In this document: piece by piece, positions 50,465 to 59,206 of the stretch
Layout: each line of letters starts with the position of its first letter
Numbering within the stretch: position 1 is the stretch's first letter
From: Streptomyces sp. NBC_01478
Lineage (GTDB): Bacteria > Actinomycetota > Actinomycetes > Streptomycetales > Streptomycetaceae
Assembly (NCBI RefSeq): GCF_036227225.1
Contig: NZ_CP109444.1
Location: 6,739,501 to 6,803,500, forward strand
DNA length: 64,000 nt
Reading direction: 5' to 3'
Translations under genes and position numbers: made by a program
The notes under the pieces: generated by a model
Databases searched by the model: none
What the model was told of the DNA's origin: nothing
What the model saw: the letters and a program-made list of their open reading frames with translations, nothing else

Positions 50465-50619
50465 GGCGGCGAGATTCTCCTGAGTGCTGGGACGGCCCCG
50501 GTGACGGGGTCAGGTTAGCGGGTGGCCGCCGTGCTATCCCGGGGGACAACCCCCGGACCCCCGGCAGAAGGCAGGGGTGGACGTCAGGAGACAGCGAGCA
50601 CTCGGCGATACTGGGACAC

Positions 50620-52074
50620 ATGGCTTACGACGATCTTCGCTCCCTGCTCAGGGCACTGGAGCGCGAGGGCGACCTCAAGCGCATCAAGGCCGAGGTGGAC
50701 CCCTGTCTCGAGGTCGGGGAGATCGTCGACCGGGTTCAGAAGGCCGGTGGGCCCGCGCTGCTCTTCGAGAGCGTGAAGGGGTCCTCGATGCCCCTCGCCA
50801 TGAACGTCTTCGGGACCGACCGGCGGCTGCTGAAAGCGCTCGGGCTGAAGTCGTACGGCGACATCTCCGAGAAGATCGGCGGGCTGCTGCGGCCCGAACT
50901 GCCGCAGGGGTTCGTCGGGGTGCGGGACGCCTTCGGGAAGCTGGGGTCGATGACCCATGTGCCGCCGAAGAAGGTCAAGGACGCGCCCGTGCAGGAGGTC
51001 GTCCTCCAAGGGGACGATGTCGACCTCGACCTGCTGCCCGCCCTCTTCACCTGGCCTCAGGACGGCGGGTCCTTCTTCAACCTCGGGCTCACGCACACGA
51101 AGGACCCCGAGAGCGGGATCCGTAATCTCGGGCTCTACCGGCTCCAGCGCCACGACAAGCGCACCATCGGTATGCACTGGCAGATCCACAAGGACAGCCG
51201 GAACCACTACCAGGTCGCGGCGCGGCGCGGGGAGCGGCTGCCGGTCGCGATCGCCTTCGGGTGTCCGCCCGCCGTGACGTACGCCTCGACCGCGCCCCTT
51301 CCCGGTGACATCGACGAGTACCTGTTCGCCGGGTTCATCGCGGGCAAGCGGATCGAGATGGTCGACTGCAAGACCGTGCCGTTGCAGGTGCCGGCGCAGG
51401 CCGAGGTCGTCATCGAGGGGTGGCTGGAGCCCGGCGAGATGCTGCCGGAGGGGCCGTTCGGGGACCACACGGGGTTCTACACGCCCCAGGAGCCGTTCCC
51501 GGCGCTGACCATCGACTGCGTCACGATGCGGAAGCGGCCGTTGCTTCAGTCGATCGTCGTAGGGCGGCCTCCGACGGAGGACGGACCGCTGGGACGGGCG
51601 ACGGAGCGGTTCTTCCTGCCGCTGCTGAAGATCATCGTGCCGGACATCGTGGACTACCACCTGCCCGAAGCGGGCGGATTCCACAACTGCGCGATCGTCT
51701 CCATCGACAAGAAGTACCCGAAGCACGCGCAGAAGGTGATGCACGCGGTCTGGGGTGCGCACATGATGTCCCTGACCAAGCTGATCGTGGTCGTCGACGC
51801 CGACTGCGACGTCCACGATCTGCACGAGGTCGCGTGGCGGGCGCTGGGCAACACGGACTACGCCCGGGACCTGTCGGTCGTGGAAGGACCCGTCGATCAT
51901 CTCGACCATGCCTCCTACCAGCAGTTCTGGGGTGGCAAGGCGGGGATCGACGCGACGAGGAAGTGGCCCGAGGAGGGCTACACGCGGGACGGCGGCTGGC
52001 CCGAGATGGTCCTGTCCGACCCGGAGACGGCGGCGAAGGTCGACCGCCGGTGGAAGGAGTACGGACTTTCGTGA
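50620..52074 (+). CDS. mqnL: Menaquinone biosynthesis decarboxylase, UbiD family
   Basis: A 484-residue UbiD-type prenylated-FMN decarboxylase. Conserved parts: an N-terminal LRSLLRALEREGDLKRIKAEVDPCLEVGEI, KKLGSMTHVPPKK region, GLYRLQRHDKRTIGMHWQIHKDSRNHY and the E/R catalytic segment around EGPFGDHTGFYTP. It removes the carboxylate from the prenylated 1,4-dihydroxy-6-naphthoate intermediate of the futalosine pathway. It is followed by mqnP with a 4-base overlap, and mqnM (the UbiX partner that makes its cofactor) is two genes on. The gene symbol follows the S. coelicolor naming. Confidence 0.93.
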   Translation: MAYDDLRSLLRALEREGDLKRIKAEVDPCLEVGEIVDRVQKAGGPALLFESVKGSSMPLAMNVFGTDRRLLKALGLKSYGDISEKIGGLLRPELPQGFVGVRDAFGKLGSMTHVPPKKVKDAPVQEVVLQGDDVDLDLLPALFTWPQDGGSFFNLGLTHTKDPESGIRNLGLYRLQRHDKRTIGMHWQIHKDSRNHYQVAARRGERLPVAIAFGCPPAVTYASTAPLPGDIDEYLFAGFIAGKRIEMVDCKTVPLQVPAQAEVVIEGWLEPGEMLPEGPFGDHTGFYTPQEPFPALTIDCVTMRKRPLLQSIVVGRPPTEDGPLGRATERFFLPLLKIIVPDIVDYHLPEAGGFHNCAIVSIDKKYPKHAQKVMHAVWGAHMMSLTKLIVVVDADCDVHDLHEVAWRALGNTDYARDLSVVEGPVDHLDHASYQQFWGGKAGIDATRKWPEEGYTRDGGWPEMVLSDPETAAKVDRRWKEYGLS

Positions 52075-52973
52075 GCAGCGCATCAGCCGCGATCCCGCAG
52101 CCGGGGCGCACCAAGGCGTTCCTACGCCTCGTCATGATCGAGCACTCCGTCTTCGCCCTGCCCTTCGCCTACATCGCGGCGCTGACCGCGATGTTCCGGC
52201 TGGACGGGAACATCCACTGGGGGCGCCTGCTGCTGGTCACCATCTGCATGGTGGGCCTGCGCACGTTCGCGATGGCGGTGAACCGGATCATCGACCGGGA
52301 GATCGACGCCCGTAACCCGCGCACCTCGCACCGGGAGCTGGTCACCGGTGCGATGACGGTCAAGCACGCGTGGACGGGCGCGCTCGTCGCGCTGGTCGTC
52401 TTCCTCGGCTCGGCGGCGCTCCTCAACCCGCTCTGTCTGGCGCTGGCCCCCATCGCGGTGATCCCGATGGTGGTCTACCCGTACGGCAAGCGGTTCACGA
52501 ACTTCCCGCAGGCCATCCTGGGTCTGGCCCAGGCGATGGGCCCGGTCGGCGGCTGGCTGGCGATCACCGGCGAGTGGTCCTGGGACGCGGTGATCCTCGG
52601 TCTCGCCGTCGGTATCTGGATCGGCGGCTTCGACCTGATCTACGCCTGCCAGGACATCGAGACCGACCGCGAGATCGGCGTCATGTCGGTCCCGGCCCGC
52701 TTCGGCATCCCCGCGTCCATCTGGGGCGCGCGCGTCTGCCACGCGATCACCACGGCCCTCCTCGCCTGGTACGGCGCGGCGACCGGCGCGGGTGCCTTCT
52801 TCTGGTTCGGCCTGATGATCGTCGCGGGCGCGTTCCTGTACGAGCACTCGATCGTCCGGCCGCATGACCTGTCCCGCCTCAACCGCGCGTTCTTCAGCGT
52901 CAACGGGTTCATCGGGATCGCCCTGTTCGTGTGTGCGCTGCTGGATCTGCTGGTGCGCGGGCTCACGGTGTAG
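52071..52973 (+). CDS. mqnP: Menaquinone biosynthesis prenyltransferase, UbiA family
   Basis: A 300-residue membrane prenyltransferase with about nine helices. The first Asp-rich motif is NRIIDREIDARNPRT and the second is DLIYACQDIETDREIG, both binding Mg-diphosphate of the polyprenyl donor. It attaches the isoprenoid tail to 1,4-dihydroxy-6-naphthoate in the futalosine pathway. The GTG start at 52071 overlaps the mqnL stop (GTGA). It converges with the rhomboid gene. Confidence 0.94.
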   Translation: MSSASAAIPQPGRTKAFLRLVMIEHSVFALPFAYIAALTAMFRLDGNIHWGRLLLVTICMVGLRTFAMAVNRIIDREIDARNPRTSHRELVTGAMTVKHAWTGALVALVVFLGSAALLNPLCLALAPIAVIPMVVYPYGKRFTNFPQAILGLAQAMGPVGGWLAITGEWSWDAVILGLAVGIWIGGFDLIYACQDIETDREIGVMSVPARFGIPASIWGARVCHAITTALLAWYGAATGAGAFFWFGLMIVAGAFLYEHSIVRPHDLSRLNRAFFSVNGFIGIALFVCALLDLLVRGLTV

Positions 52974-52997
52974 GCGCGGTCCGCGGCGCGGGTCGGC

Positions 52998-53609
52998 CTA
53001 CGCCGTCAGCGCGCCGCGCTGCTCGCTGGTGGCCCGCCGCCGGAACACGAACGCCGCCCCCACCCCCGCCACCAGCCCGACCAGGTGCGCCTGCCAGCTC
53101 ACCCCCGACTGTGTGGGTGCGAGTCCGAGCAGGATCGACGTGCCCCAGACCGCGCCGACGATCAGGCCGACGGCGATGCCCAGCGGGCGGCGCTCGACGA
53201 AGCCGCTGATGAGCAGGAAGCCGAAGAGGCCGAAGATCAGGCCGGAGGCGCCCGCCGTGTTGGTGTGGGCCGGGGATATGAGCCAGACGCCCAGGCCGTC
53301 CGCGACGATGATCAGCGCGCAGACCGCGGCGAACCGCCGGATGCCGCCCAGCGCGGCGAGGAAGCCGAACACCAGCAACGGCACACTGTTCGCCGCCACA
53401 TGCGCGAAGCCGAAGTGGATGAACGCGGCCGGCACGATGTCGAGCAGCTCGGACGGCTCACGCGGGACGATCCCGAAGCTGTCGAGGGCGTGGCCGGTCA
53501 CCACGTCCACCACTTCGAGCAGCCACAACAGCCCGACCCAGCCCACCATCAGCTTGGCCGCGGCCTTCGCACGGTCGCCCTGCGACCACTCCCACTGCGT
53601 ACCGGACAT
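52998..53609 (-). CDS. Rhomboid family intramembrane serine protease
   Basis: A 203-residue protein with six helices. The rhomboid signature residues are present: the active Ser S122 in AGASGLIFG (GxSG) and the active His H175 in WQAHLVGLV. H70 and N74 in HFGFAHVAANS fill the oxyanion-hole HxxxN motif. The length is short but usual for bacterial rhomboids. It lies antisense between mqnP and mqnM, which are on the other strand and would otherwise be one unit. Substrate not known. Confidence 0.92.
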   Translation of the reverse strand: MSGTQWEWSQGDRAKAAAKLMVGWVGLLWLLEVVDVVTGHALDSFGIVPREPSELLDIVPAAFIHFGFAHVAANSVPLLVFGFLAALGGIRRFAAVCALIIVADGLGVWLISPAHTNTAGASGLIFGLFGFLLISGFVERRPLGIAVGLIVGAVWGTSILLGLAPTQSGVSWQAHLVGLVAGVGAAFVFRRRATSEQRGALTA

Positions 53610-53700
53610 GGCACCCCCCACGGTCCACTCGTCCCCACAGAAGAACGCCCCGGCACCCTTGGCCGGTTCCCGCCCCGCGACGCCAGCTAGGCTCGGTGTC

Positions 53701-54390
53701 GTGAACCCAGTCAAGCCAGGAGAGACGCCGCGTACGCCTTGGATCGTAGGGGTGTCCGGCGCTTCCGGCACCCCATACGCGGCTGCCGTGCTGCGCGCGC
53801 TCCTCGACGCCGGCGAGAGTGTCGACCTCGTGGTGTCCCGGGCGTCCCGGCTCACGCTCCTCGACGAGACGGGGATCTCGTTCCGGGACGCGCACTGGCA
53901 GGACGACCTGCGCGAATGGCTGGCCCGCGGCGCCGACGGCAAGCCCGGCACCTTCCAGCCCGCCATCGACACCGACGCCGTACGGCACTGGAGCGCGGGC
54001 GACCTCGCGGCGGGGCCGTCCTCGGGGTCGTACCCCTCGAAGGGGATGATCGTCGTGCCCGCGTCGACCGCCTGTGTCGCGGGGGTCGCCCTCGGGCTGA
54101 GCAAGGACCTGTTGCAGCGGGCGGCGAGCGTGACCCTCAAGGAGCGCCGCAAGCTGGTGGTCGCCGTACGCGAGACGCCGTTGAACGGGCAGACGCTGCG
54201 GCACCTCGTGACCCTGGACGACCTGGGGGCCGCCGTGGTGCCGGCCTCGCCCGGGTTCTACGCCGGAGCCACCCACATCCAGGACCTGGTGGACTTCGTC
54301 GCCGGGCGGGTCCTGGACTCGGCGGGTGTCGCGCACGATCTGTACCGGCGGTGGGCGGGCGACCTCGGGGGCTCCCGCACCATCAACTGA
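53701..54390 (+). CDS. mqnM: Flavin prenyltransferase, UbiX family
   Basis: A 229-residue UbiX-type enzyme that makes prenylated FMN for the UbiD decarboxylase. Features: the FMN loop VGVSGASGTPYAAAVLRALL near residue 16-36, PASTACVAGVALGLSKDLLQRAASVTLKERRKLVVAVRETPLNGQTLRHLVTL and a C-terminal DLVDFVAGRVLDSAG. The start is GTG at 53701, 92 bases after the rhomboid start on the opposite strand. It matches SCO4492-type menaquinone genes. It works with mqnL and mqnP in the late steps of the pathway. Confidence 0.93.
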   Translation: MNPVKPGETPRTPWIVGVSGASGTPYAAAVLRALLDAGESVDLVVSRASRLTLLDETGISFRDAHWQDDLREWLARGADGKPGTFQPAIDTDAVRHWSAGDLAAGPSSGSYPSKGMIVVPASTACVAGVALGLSKDLLQRAASVTLKERRKLVVAVRETPLNGQTLRHLVTLDDLGAAVVPASPGFYAGATHIQDLVDFVAGRVLDSAGVAHDLYRRWAGDLGGSRTIN

Positions 54391-54448
54391 CGTACGGCAT
54401 CGGCTCATTCATCTTCATCATCGTCATCACCGGAAGGCAATCGATCGC

Positions 54449-54904
54449 ATGGACGCGGTGGACAGGCAGCTCATCCAGGCCCTGAGAGAGAACGGCCGGG
54501 CCTCCTACGCGGAGCTGGGGCGCCTCGTCGGCCTGTCGGGACCCAGTGTCACCGACCGCATCAACCGGCTGGAGGCGGCCGGTGTCATCACCGGCTACCG
54601 CGCGACCGTCGACTCGGCCTCCCTCGGCCTCGGCGTCATCGCCCTGATCGGCATCTCGCTCTCCGACGCCGCCGACCACGAGGACGTGGCGCGCCGGATG
54701 AAGGACCTCAGCGAGATCGAGGACTGCTGGTTCATCGCGGGCGAGGACTCGTTCATGCTCAAGGTGCGGGCACCGGACGTGGACGGGCTGGAGAAGACCA
54801 TCCGGCGGCTCAGCGGGACCAAGGGCGTCTCCCGGACTCGTACGACCATCGTGCTCTCCACGAAGTGGGAGAACCGGGTCGGAGAGCTGCCCGAAGAGGC
54901 GTAG
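54449..54904 (+). CDS. Lrp/AsnC family transcriptional regulator
   Basis: A 151-residue Lrp-type regulator. HTH at about residues 2-55: DRQLIQALRENGRASYAELGRLVGLSGPSVTDRINRLEAAGVITGYRATV. The RAM ligand domain follows with VRAPDVDGLEKTIRRLSGTKGVSRTRTTIVLST. It lies between mqnM and mqnE on the same strand and may adjust menaquinone gene expression, an arrangement I recall from other streptomycetes. ATG 54449 has GGAAGG 11 bases upstream. A tcatcatcgtcatca-like run precedes it. Confidence 0.92.
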   Translation: MDAVDRQLIQALRENGRASYAELGRLVGLSGPSVTDRINRLEAAGVITGYRATVDSASLGLGVIALIGISLSDAADHEDVARRMKDLSEIEDCWFIAGEDSFMLKVRAPDVDGLEKTIRRLSGTKGVSRTRTTIVLSTKWENRVGELPEEA

Positions 54905-54983
54905 GCGCGAAGCGCCGTTTGGGGGCCCCTCCCGCCCGAAGGGTGGGGGAGTACGGTTCAAGAAGTCTGTCTGAGGAAGAGGT

Positions 54984-56153
54984 ATGGGCATGGATGTCGG
55001 GCTCAAGCGCGAGCTGGAGCAGAAGGTCCGCTCCGGTGAGCGGCTGTCCCGCGAGGACGGCATCGCGCTGTACGAGTCGGACGACCTGGCCTGGCTGGGC
55101 GGACTGGCGCACGAGGTGCGGACGCGGAAGAACGGCGATGTCGTCCACTTCAACGTCAACCGCCACCTCAACATGACCAACGTGTGCACCGCGTCCTGCG
55201 CGTACTGCTCGTTCCAGCGCAAGCCGGGCGAGAAGGACGCGTACACGATGCGCATCGAGGAGGCCGTCCGCCTCGCCAAGGCGATGGAGGGCGAGAACCT
55301 CACCGAGCTGCACATCGTCAACGGCCTGCACCCGAACCTGCCGTGGCGCTACTACCCGCGCTCCCTGAGCGAGCTGAAGAAGGCCCTCCCGGACGTCTCG
55401 CTGAAGGCCTTCACGGCGACGGAGATCCACCACTTCGAGACCATCTCGGGGCTCAGTGCCTCCGAGATCCTCGACGAACTCATCGACGCCGGGCTGGAGT
55501 CCCTCACCGGCGGCGGCGCGGAGATCTTCGACTGGGAGGTCCGCCAGCACATCGTGGACCACCGCACGCACTGGGAGGACTGGTCCCGGATCCACCGCCT
55601 GGCGCACGAGAAGGGTCTCAAGACCCCGTGCACCATGCTCTACGGCCACATCGAGGAGCCGCGCCACCGCGTGGACCACGTGCTGCGGCTGCGTGAACTC
55701 CAGGACGAGACCGGCGGTTTCCAGGTCTTCATCCCGCTGCGCTACCAGCACGACTTCGTGGACATGAAGGACGGGAAGGTACGGAACCGCCTTCAGGCGC
55801 GGACGCAGATGGCGACCGGCGCCGAGGCCCTGAAGACCTTCGCGGTCTCGCGCCTCCTCTTCGACAACGTCCCGCACGTCAAGGTCTTCTGGGTCATGCA
55901 CGGCGTCCAGACCGCCCAGCTCGCCCTCCAGCACGGCGCGGACGACATGGACGGCTCGGTCGTCGAGTACAAGATCACGCACGACGCCGACAACTACGGC
56001 ACCCCGAACAAGCTCACCCGCGACGACCTCCTCGACCTGATCCGCGACGCCGGTTTCCAGCCGGTCGAGCGGAACACGCGCTACGAGATCATCCGCGAGT
56101 ACGACGGCCCGGACCCGGCGCGGCGCGAGTCCCCGCAGCCGATGCGCGTGTGA
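54984..56153 (+). CDS. mqnE: Aminofutalosine synthase
   Basis: A 389-residue radical SAM enzyme of the futalosine pathway, joining chorismate-derived enolpyruvylbenzoate to SAM to give aminofutalosine. The iron-sulfur motif is C68-x3-C72-x2-C75 in VCTASCAYCSFQRKPGEK. Further family sequence: IVNGLHPNLPWRYYPRSLSELKKALPDVSLKAFTATEIHHFE, and FQVFIPLRYQHDF. A GGAAGAGG site lies before the ATG; a second ATG six bases on is equally placed. The acetyltransferase gene starts ten bases after its stop. Confidence 0.95.
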   Translation: MGMDVGLKRELEQKVRSGERLSREDGIALYESDDLAWLGGLAHEVRTRKNGDVVHFNVNRHLNMTNVCTASCAYCSFQRKPGEKDAYTMRIEEAVRLAKAMEGENLTELHIVNGLHPNLPWRYYPRSLSELKKALPDVSLKAFTATEIHHFETISGLSASEILDELIDAGLESLTGGGAEIFDWEVRQHIVDHRTHWEDWSRIHRLAHEKGLKTPCTMLYGHIEEPRHRVDHVLRLRELQDETGGFQVFIPLRYQHDFVDMKDGKVRNRLQARTQMATGAEALKTFAVSRLLFDNVPHVKVFWVMHGVQTAQLALQHGADDMDGSVVEYKITHDADNYGTPNKLTRDDLLDLIRDAGFQPVERNTRYEIIREYDGPDPARRESPQPMRV

Positions 56154-56163
56154 GAACGGCACG

Positions 56164-56688
56164 ATGGCACTGACGTTTGAACTGGACCCCGCGATATCCC
56201 CTGCTCTGCGCGAGGGCCTCCTCGCCCTCTGGGCGGACGTCAGCAACGCGGGCGGCTCGGTCGGATTCGTGGCGCCGGTCACGGTGGACGACATCCGGCC
56301 CGAGCTGGTGAAGCACTTCGTGGCCATGGTGGAGGGCCGCATCCGGCTGCTGGTCGGCCGGGACGAGGCGGGCGAGGTGGCCGCGACGGCGTTCATCGCC
56401 TTCAACACCCACCGCCTGATGCGGCACTGGGTGTGGCTCTACACGGTGATGGTCCACCCCCGCCACCAGGGCAAGGGCTACGGCCGCGACCTGCTCGCCG
56501 CCGCCGAGGAGGCCGCCCGCGGCCTCGACGGCATCGAGGCGATCCGCCTCACCTGCCGGGGCGGCCACGGTCTGGAGCGGTTCTACGGCTCCTGCGGCTA
56601 CAAGGAGGTCGGCCGGGTGCCCGGCGCGATCCGGGTGGCGCCGGGGGACGACCGGGACGACATCTTCATGCTGCTGCCCCTGCTGTGA
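56164..56688 (+). CDS. GNAT family N-acetyltransferase
   Basis: A 174-residue acetyltransferase. The acetyl-CoA binding motif is VMVHPRHQGKGYGRDLLAAAEEAAR (RHQGKGYG), followed by IRLTCRGGHGLERFYGSCGYKEVGRVPGAIR. It starts ten bases after the mqnE stop, so it is likely in the same transcript. The substrate is unknown. A link to menaquinone synthesis is not indicated by the sequence. Confidence 0.88.
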   Translation: MALTFELDPAISPALREGLLALWADVSNAGGSVGFVAPVTVDDIRPELVKHFVAMVEGRIRLLVGRDEAGEVAATAFIAFNTHRLMRHWVWLYTVMVHPRHQGKGYGRDLLAAAEEAARGLDGIEAIRLTCRGGHGLERFYGSCGYKEVGRVPGAIRVAPGDDRDDIFMLLPLL

Positions 56689-56781
56689 GCCGCCGACCCC
56701 GCCCGAAGATCGGTGGGGGCGCGTGCTTCACTGAGTAGGACTGTTCGGTTAAGTCTGTTCGTTACGGAAGAGTGGATTGAG

Positions 56782-57093
56782 ATGTTCCGCTACACGCTGT
56801 GGCGCCTCGGGGTCTTCGCGGGCTGCCTCGGAGTCGTCTGGGGCCTCGTCTACCTCGGCGTCTTCCCGCGCGGCTTCGGCGAGTCCAACGGCATGTGGAT
56901 CGTCCTGCTCGCGCTGGTGATCTCGGCGCCGATCAGCTTCGTGGTGCTGCGCGGGGTGCGGGACCGGGCCTCCGTGCAGATCGTCGAGCGGGTCGACCGG
57001 ATGAAGGCGAACCTGGACGCCAGCCGCAGCCAGGAGGACGAGACCGTGGACGCTGCCCAGCCGGCCTCCCACCCGCAGGGCCAGTCTTCCTAG
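56782..57093 (+). CDS. DUF4229 domain membrane protein
   Basis: A 103-residue protein with two helices (YTLWRLGVFAGCLGVVWGLVYLG and GMWIVLLALVISAPISFVVL) followed by RGVRDRASVQIVERVDRMKANLDASRSQEDETVDA. This is the DUF4229 pattern of small actinobacterial membrane proteins. The tail is a likely coiled coil. Start chosen at ATG 56782; an imperfect direct repeat (ctgttcggttaa, ctgttcgttac) lies just upstream and may be its promoter region. Function unknown. Confidence 0.85.
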   Translation: MFRYTLWRLGVFAGCLGVVWGLVYLGVFPRGFGESNGMWIVLLALVISAPISFVVLRGVRDRASVQIVERVDRMKANLDASRSQEDETVDAAQPASHPQGQSS

Positions 57094-57139
57094 ACCTTCT
57101 GTCGGCAGCCCCGCGATCCGGCCCAACTACCCTTGCCCC

Positions 57140-57790
57140 ATGGGTGCCGTGAAGACCAAGCGGATGCCGCGGGCGGTCCGTGAGCAGCAGATGCTCGACG
57201 CCGCCGTGCAGACCTTCGGGCAGCGCGGTTACATGGCCGCGTCGATGGACGAGATCGCCGAACTCGCGGGCGTGTCCAAGCCGTTGGTGTATCTCTACCT
57301 GAACTCGAAGGAAGACCTGTTCACCGCGTGCATCCGGCGCGAGGGCCAGGCGCTCACCGAGGCGGTACGGGCCGGTGTGGACACCGGGTCGGCGGCCGAC
57401 CGCCAACTCTGGGACGGGCTGCGGGCGTTCTTCACGCACACCGCGCGACACCCGGACGGCTGGGCCGTGTTGCACCTCCAGGCCCGCACCCACGGCGAGC
57501 CCTTCGCGGCCGAGGTGGCGGCGATGCGCGCCGAACTCGTCGCGTTCGTCACCCAGTTGATCGCGGTCGCCGCCCGCGAGGCGCACCGCGACCCCGACCT
57601 CGCCGACCGCGAGGTGGCCGGCCTGGCCGAGGCCCTGGTCGGCGCCGCCGAGTCCCTGGCGGCCTGGTCCAACGCGACCGAGGGCGTCACCGCCAAGCAG
57701 GCGGCGGCCACCCTGATGAACTTCGCGTGGGCGGGTCTCGGCGGCCTGATGGAGGGGCGGCCCTGGACGCCGCCGATCACGGTTCCGTAA
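57140..57790 (+). CDS. TetR family transcriptional regulator
   Basis: A 216-residue regulator. HTH region: QQMLDAAVQTFGQRGYMAASMDEIAELAGVSKPLVYLYLNSKEDLFTACIRREGQ. The C-terminal ligand-binding helices include WAVLHLQARTHGEPFAAEVAAMRAELVAFV. It converges with the MaoC hydratase gene and lies near a fatty acid CoA ligase. Palindromic sites in the shared upstream region of those genes may be its targets, so it may be a FadR-like lipid regulator. That link is inference. Confidence 0.92.
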   Translation: MGAVKTKRMPRAVREQQMLDAAVQTFGQRGYMAASMDEIAELAGVSKPLVYLYLNSKEDLFTACIRREGQALTEAVRAGVDTGSAADRQLWDGLRAFFTHTARHPDGWAVLHLQARTHGEPFAAEVAAMRAELVAFVTQLIAVAAREAHRDPDLADREVAGLAEALVGAAESLAAWSNATEGVTAKQAAATLMNFAWAGLGGLMEGRPWTPPITVP

Positions 57791-57945
57791 AGGATCGGTC
57801 CAGCACTACGACGAGTACGGCACCGCGTTGGAGGCCGGTACCGGCTCGACCTACGGGTGGCTCGGCGGATGCCGGCGCTCGCAGGACCCAGCTGCCCCTC
57901 GTCCTCACCGTGCCGGCCCCCTCGTCGGCCGGGCCGCCCGACGGT

Positions 57946-58854
57946 TCAGACCGGGAGCGGGCGCACCTGTCCCTGGACGTGCACCCGTTCCCCGCTCCGC
58001 AGCACGAACCGCCCGCCCTCCGCCGCGTACTCCACCACCCCCGGCAACAGCACCGGCGCCCTGAACTCCGCCCGCACATGGGCCGATTCGGGCGTCCCGT
58101 GCGCCGCCAGGCACCGCGCCACCGTCCACATGCCGTGTGCGACGGCCCGCGGGAAGCCGAAGAGGCGGGCGGTGAGCGGGTAGAGGTGGATGGGATTGCG
58201 GTCACCGGACGCGGCACCGTAGCGCCGGCCGACGTCCTCCCCGAGCCGCCATGTCGCGACGCCGGGCAACACGCCCCGCGCTTCCGGGACTTCGGGCGCC
58301 CGTGCCTCGGGACGCTGGTGCCGGGCGAGATACGTGCTCCGCGACTCCCATACGAGCTTGCCCGCGCCCCCGGACCCGGCCGTGCCCCCGAGCGCCCCCA
58401 CGCCGCCGGACCCGCCCGCGCCCCCGGCCCGCATCTCGGTCGTGACCGTCGCCTCCGTGCCGCGTCGGTGCGGGGCCAACTCGTCGACGTAGACCGTCAG
58501 TTCGTAGTTCCCCGTGGCCGGTGTCGCCACGTGCCGGGTGATCTCCACCGAGGTGTGGACCAGGCCGAGCAGCGGGAGCGGGAAGGCCCGGCAGCTCATC
58601 AGGCGCATGGCGAGCGGGAAGCCGAGGACGTGCGGATAGGTGACCGGGAGGGCGTCGTCGCCGGTGGCGAAGCCGCAGACGCGTTCGTAGGCGGCCAGCT
58701 TGGCCAGGTCGACGCGGACGCCGGGCAGGACCAGGCGGGTGCGGGGGAACGCGGCGTCGGGGCGGGGCCGCTTGAAGGGGGAGAGGAGGGCGCCGCGGAG
58801 GAGGAGCGGGGTGAGCGCGGGGGTGTCGGTGAGGGGTGGATAGGGGTTGGCCAT
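57946..58854 (-). CDS. MaoC/FAS1-type acyl dehydratase
   Basis: A 302-residue hydratase. The C-terminal hot-dog domain has YGAASGDRNPIHLYPLTARLFGFPRAVAHGMWTVARCLA, the MaoC hydratase-2 motif with catalytic D and H in GDRNPIH. The N-terminal half is a second, degenerate hot-dog (YPHVLGFPLAMRLMSCRAFPLPLLGLVHTSVEI). A Gly-rich linker (GGAGGSGGVGALGGTAGSGG) joins them. It would hydrate enoyl-CoA or enoyl-ACP. A GGGAGTGGGAC site precedes the ATG. It is divergent from the acyl-CoA ligase gene with a 352-base gap. Confidence 0.9.
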   Translation of the reverse strand: MANPYPPLTDTPALTPLLLRGALLSPFKRPRPDAAFPRTRLVLPGVRVDLAKLAAYERVCGFATGDDALPVTYPHVLGFPLAMRLMSCRAFPLPLLGLVHTSVEITRHVATPATGNYELTVYVDELAPHRRGTEATVTTEMRAGGAGGSGGVGALGGTAGSGGAGKLVWESRSTYLARHQRPEARAPEVPEARGVLPGVATWRLGEDVGRRYGAASGDRNPIHLYPLTARLFGFPRAVAHGMWTVARCLAAHGTPESAHVRAEFRAPVLLPGVVEYAAEGGRFVLRSGERVHVQGQVRPLPV

Positions 58855-58893
58855 GTCCCACTCCCGGGTGGTGTCCTGGGTGGCTCTTTTCGG

Positions 58894-58923
58894 CTTACTT
58901 CGCAGTAAGGTTACCGCAGGTAA
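58894..58923. promoter_or_regulatory. Two adjacent palindromes upstream of the MaoC gene
   Basis: CTTACT-N4-AGTAAG (58894-58909) and TTACC-N3-GGTAA (58911-58923) stand next to each other, 40 bases upstream of the MaoC ATG. TTAC/GTAA arms are common in TetR operators. The nearby TetR gene (57140) is the natural candidate. The rest of the 58855-59206 gap holds the ligase promoter and I see no gene. Confidence 0.55.
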
Positions 58924-59144
58924 GGCCAAGTGGGACGAGCTGGACGCGTCATGGCGGGCGCACGGGTGACGCAGAGGCAACGCAAGGCGGACGTATAGCC
59001 GACAAAGCCGCGCGAACCCGCCGAGGTTGCACAGGCCCGGCCCGGTACCACCTCCGAAACCGCACGAACTCCCCACGCGGGCCCCGTACGATCTGCGACC
59101 TGACCCGAGGTAACACCCCGGTTGCGGGCCGGGATGAACACCCC

Positions 59145-59163
59145 GGTACGCATCATGCGTACC
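59145..59163. promoter_or_regulatory. 19-bp palindrome upstream of the acyl-CoA ligase gene
   Basis: GGTACGCAT, C, ATGCGTACC: perfect 9-bp arms around a single base, 43 bases before the ligase ATG. Just before it the 11-mer aacaccccggt occurs twice (59112 and 59137, 25 bases apart). Together this looks like a regulator binding region for the ligase gene. Confidence 0.6.
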
Positions 59164-59206
59164 TAATGCAGCAGAGCGGTACAAGCTGCACGCCACAGGA
59201 GCTGCC

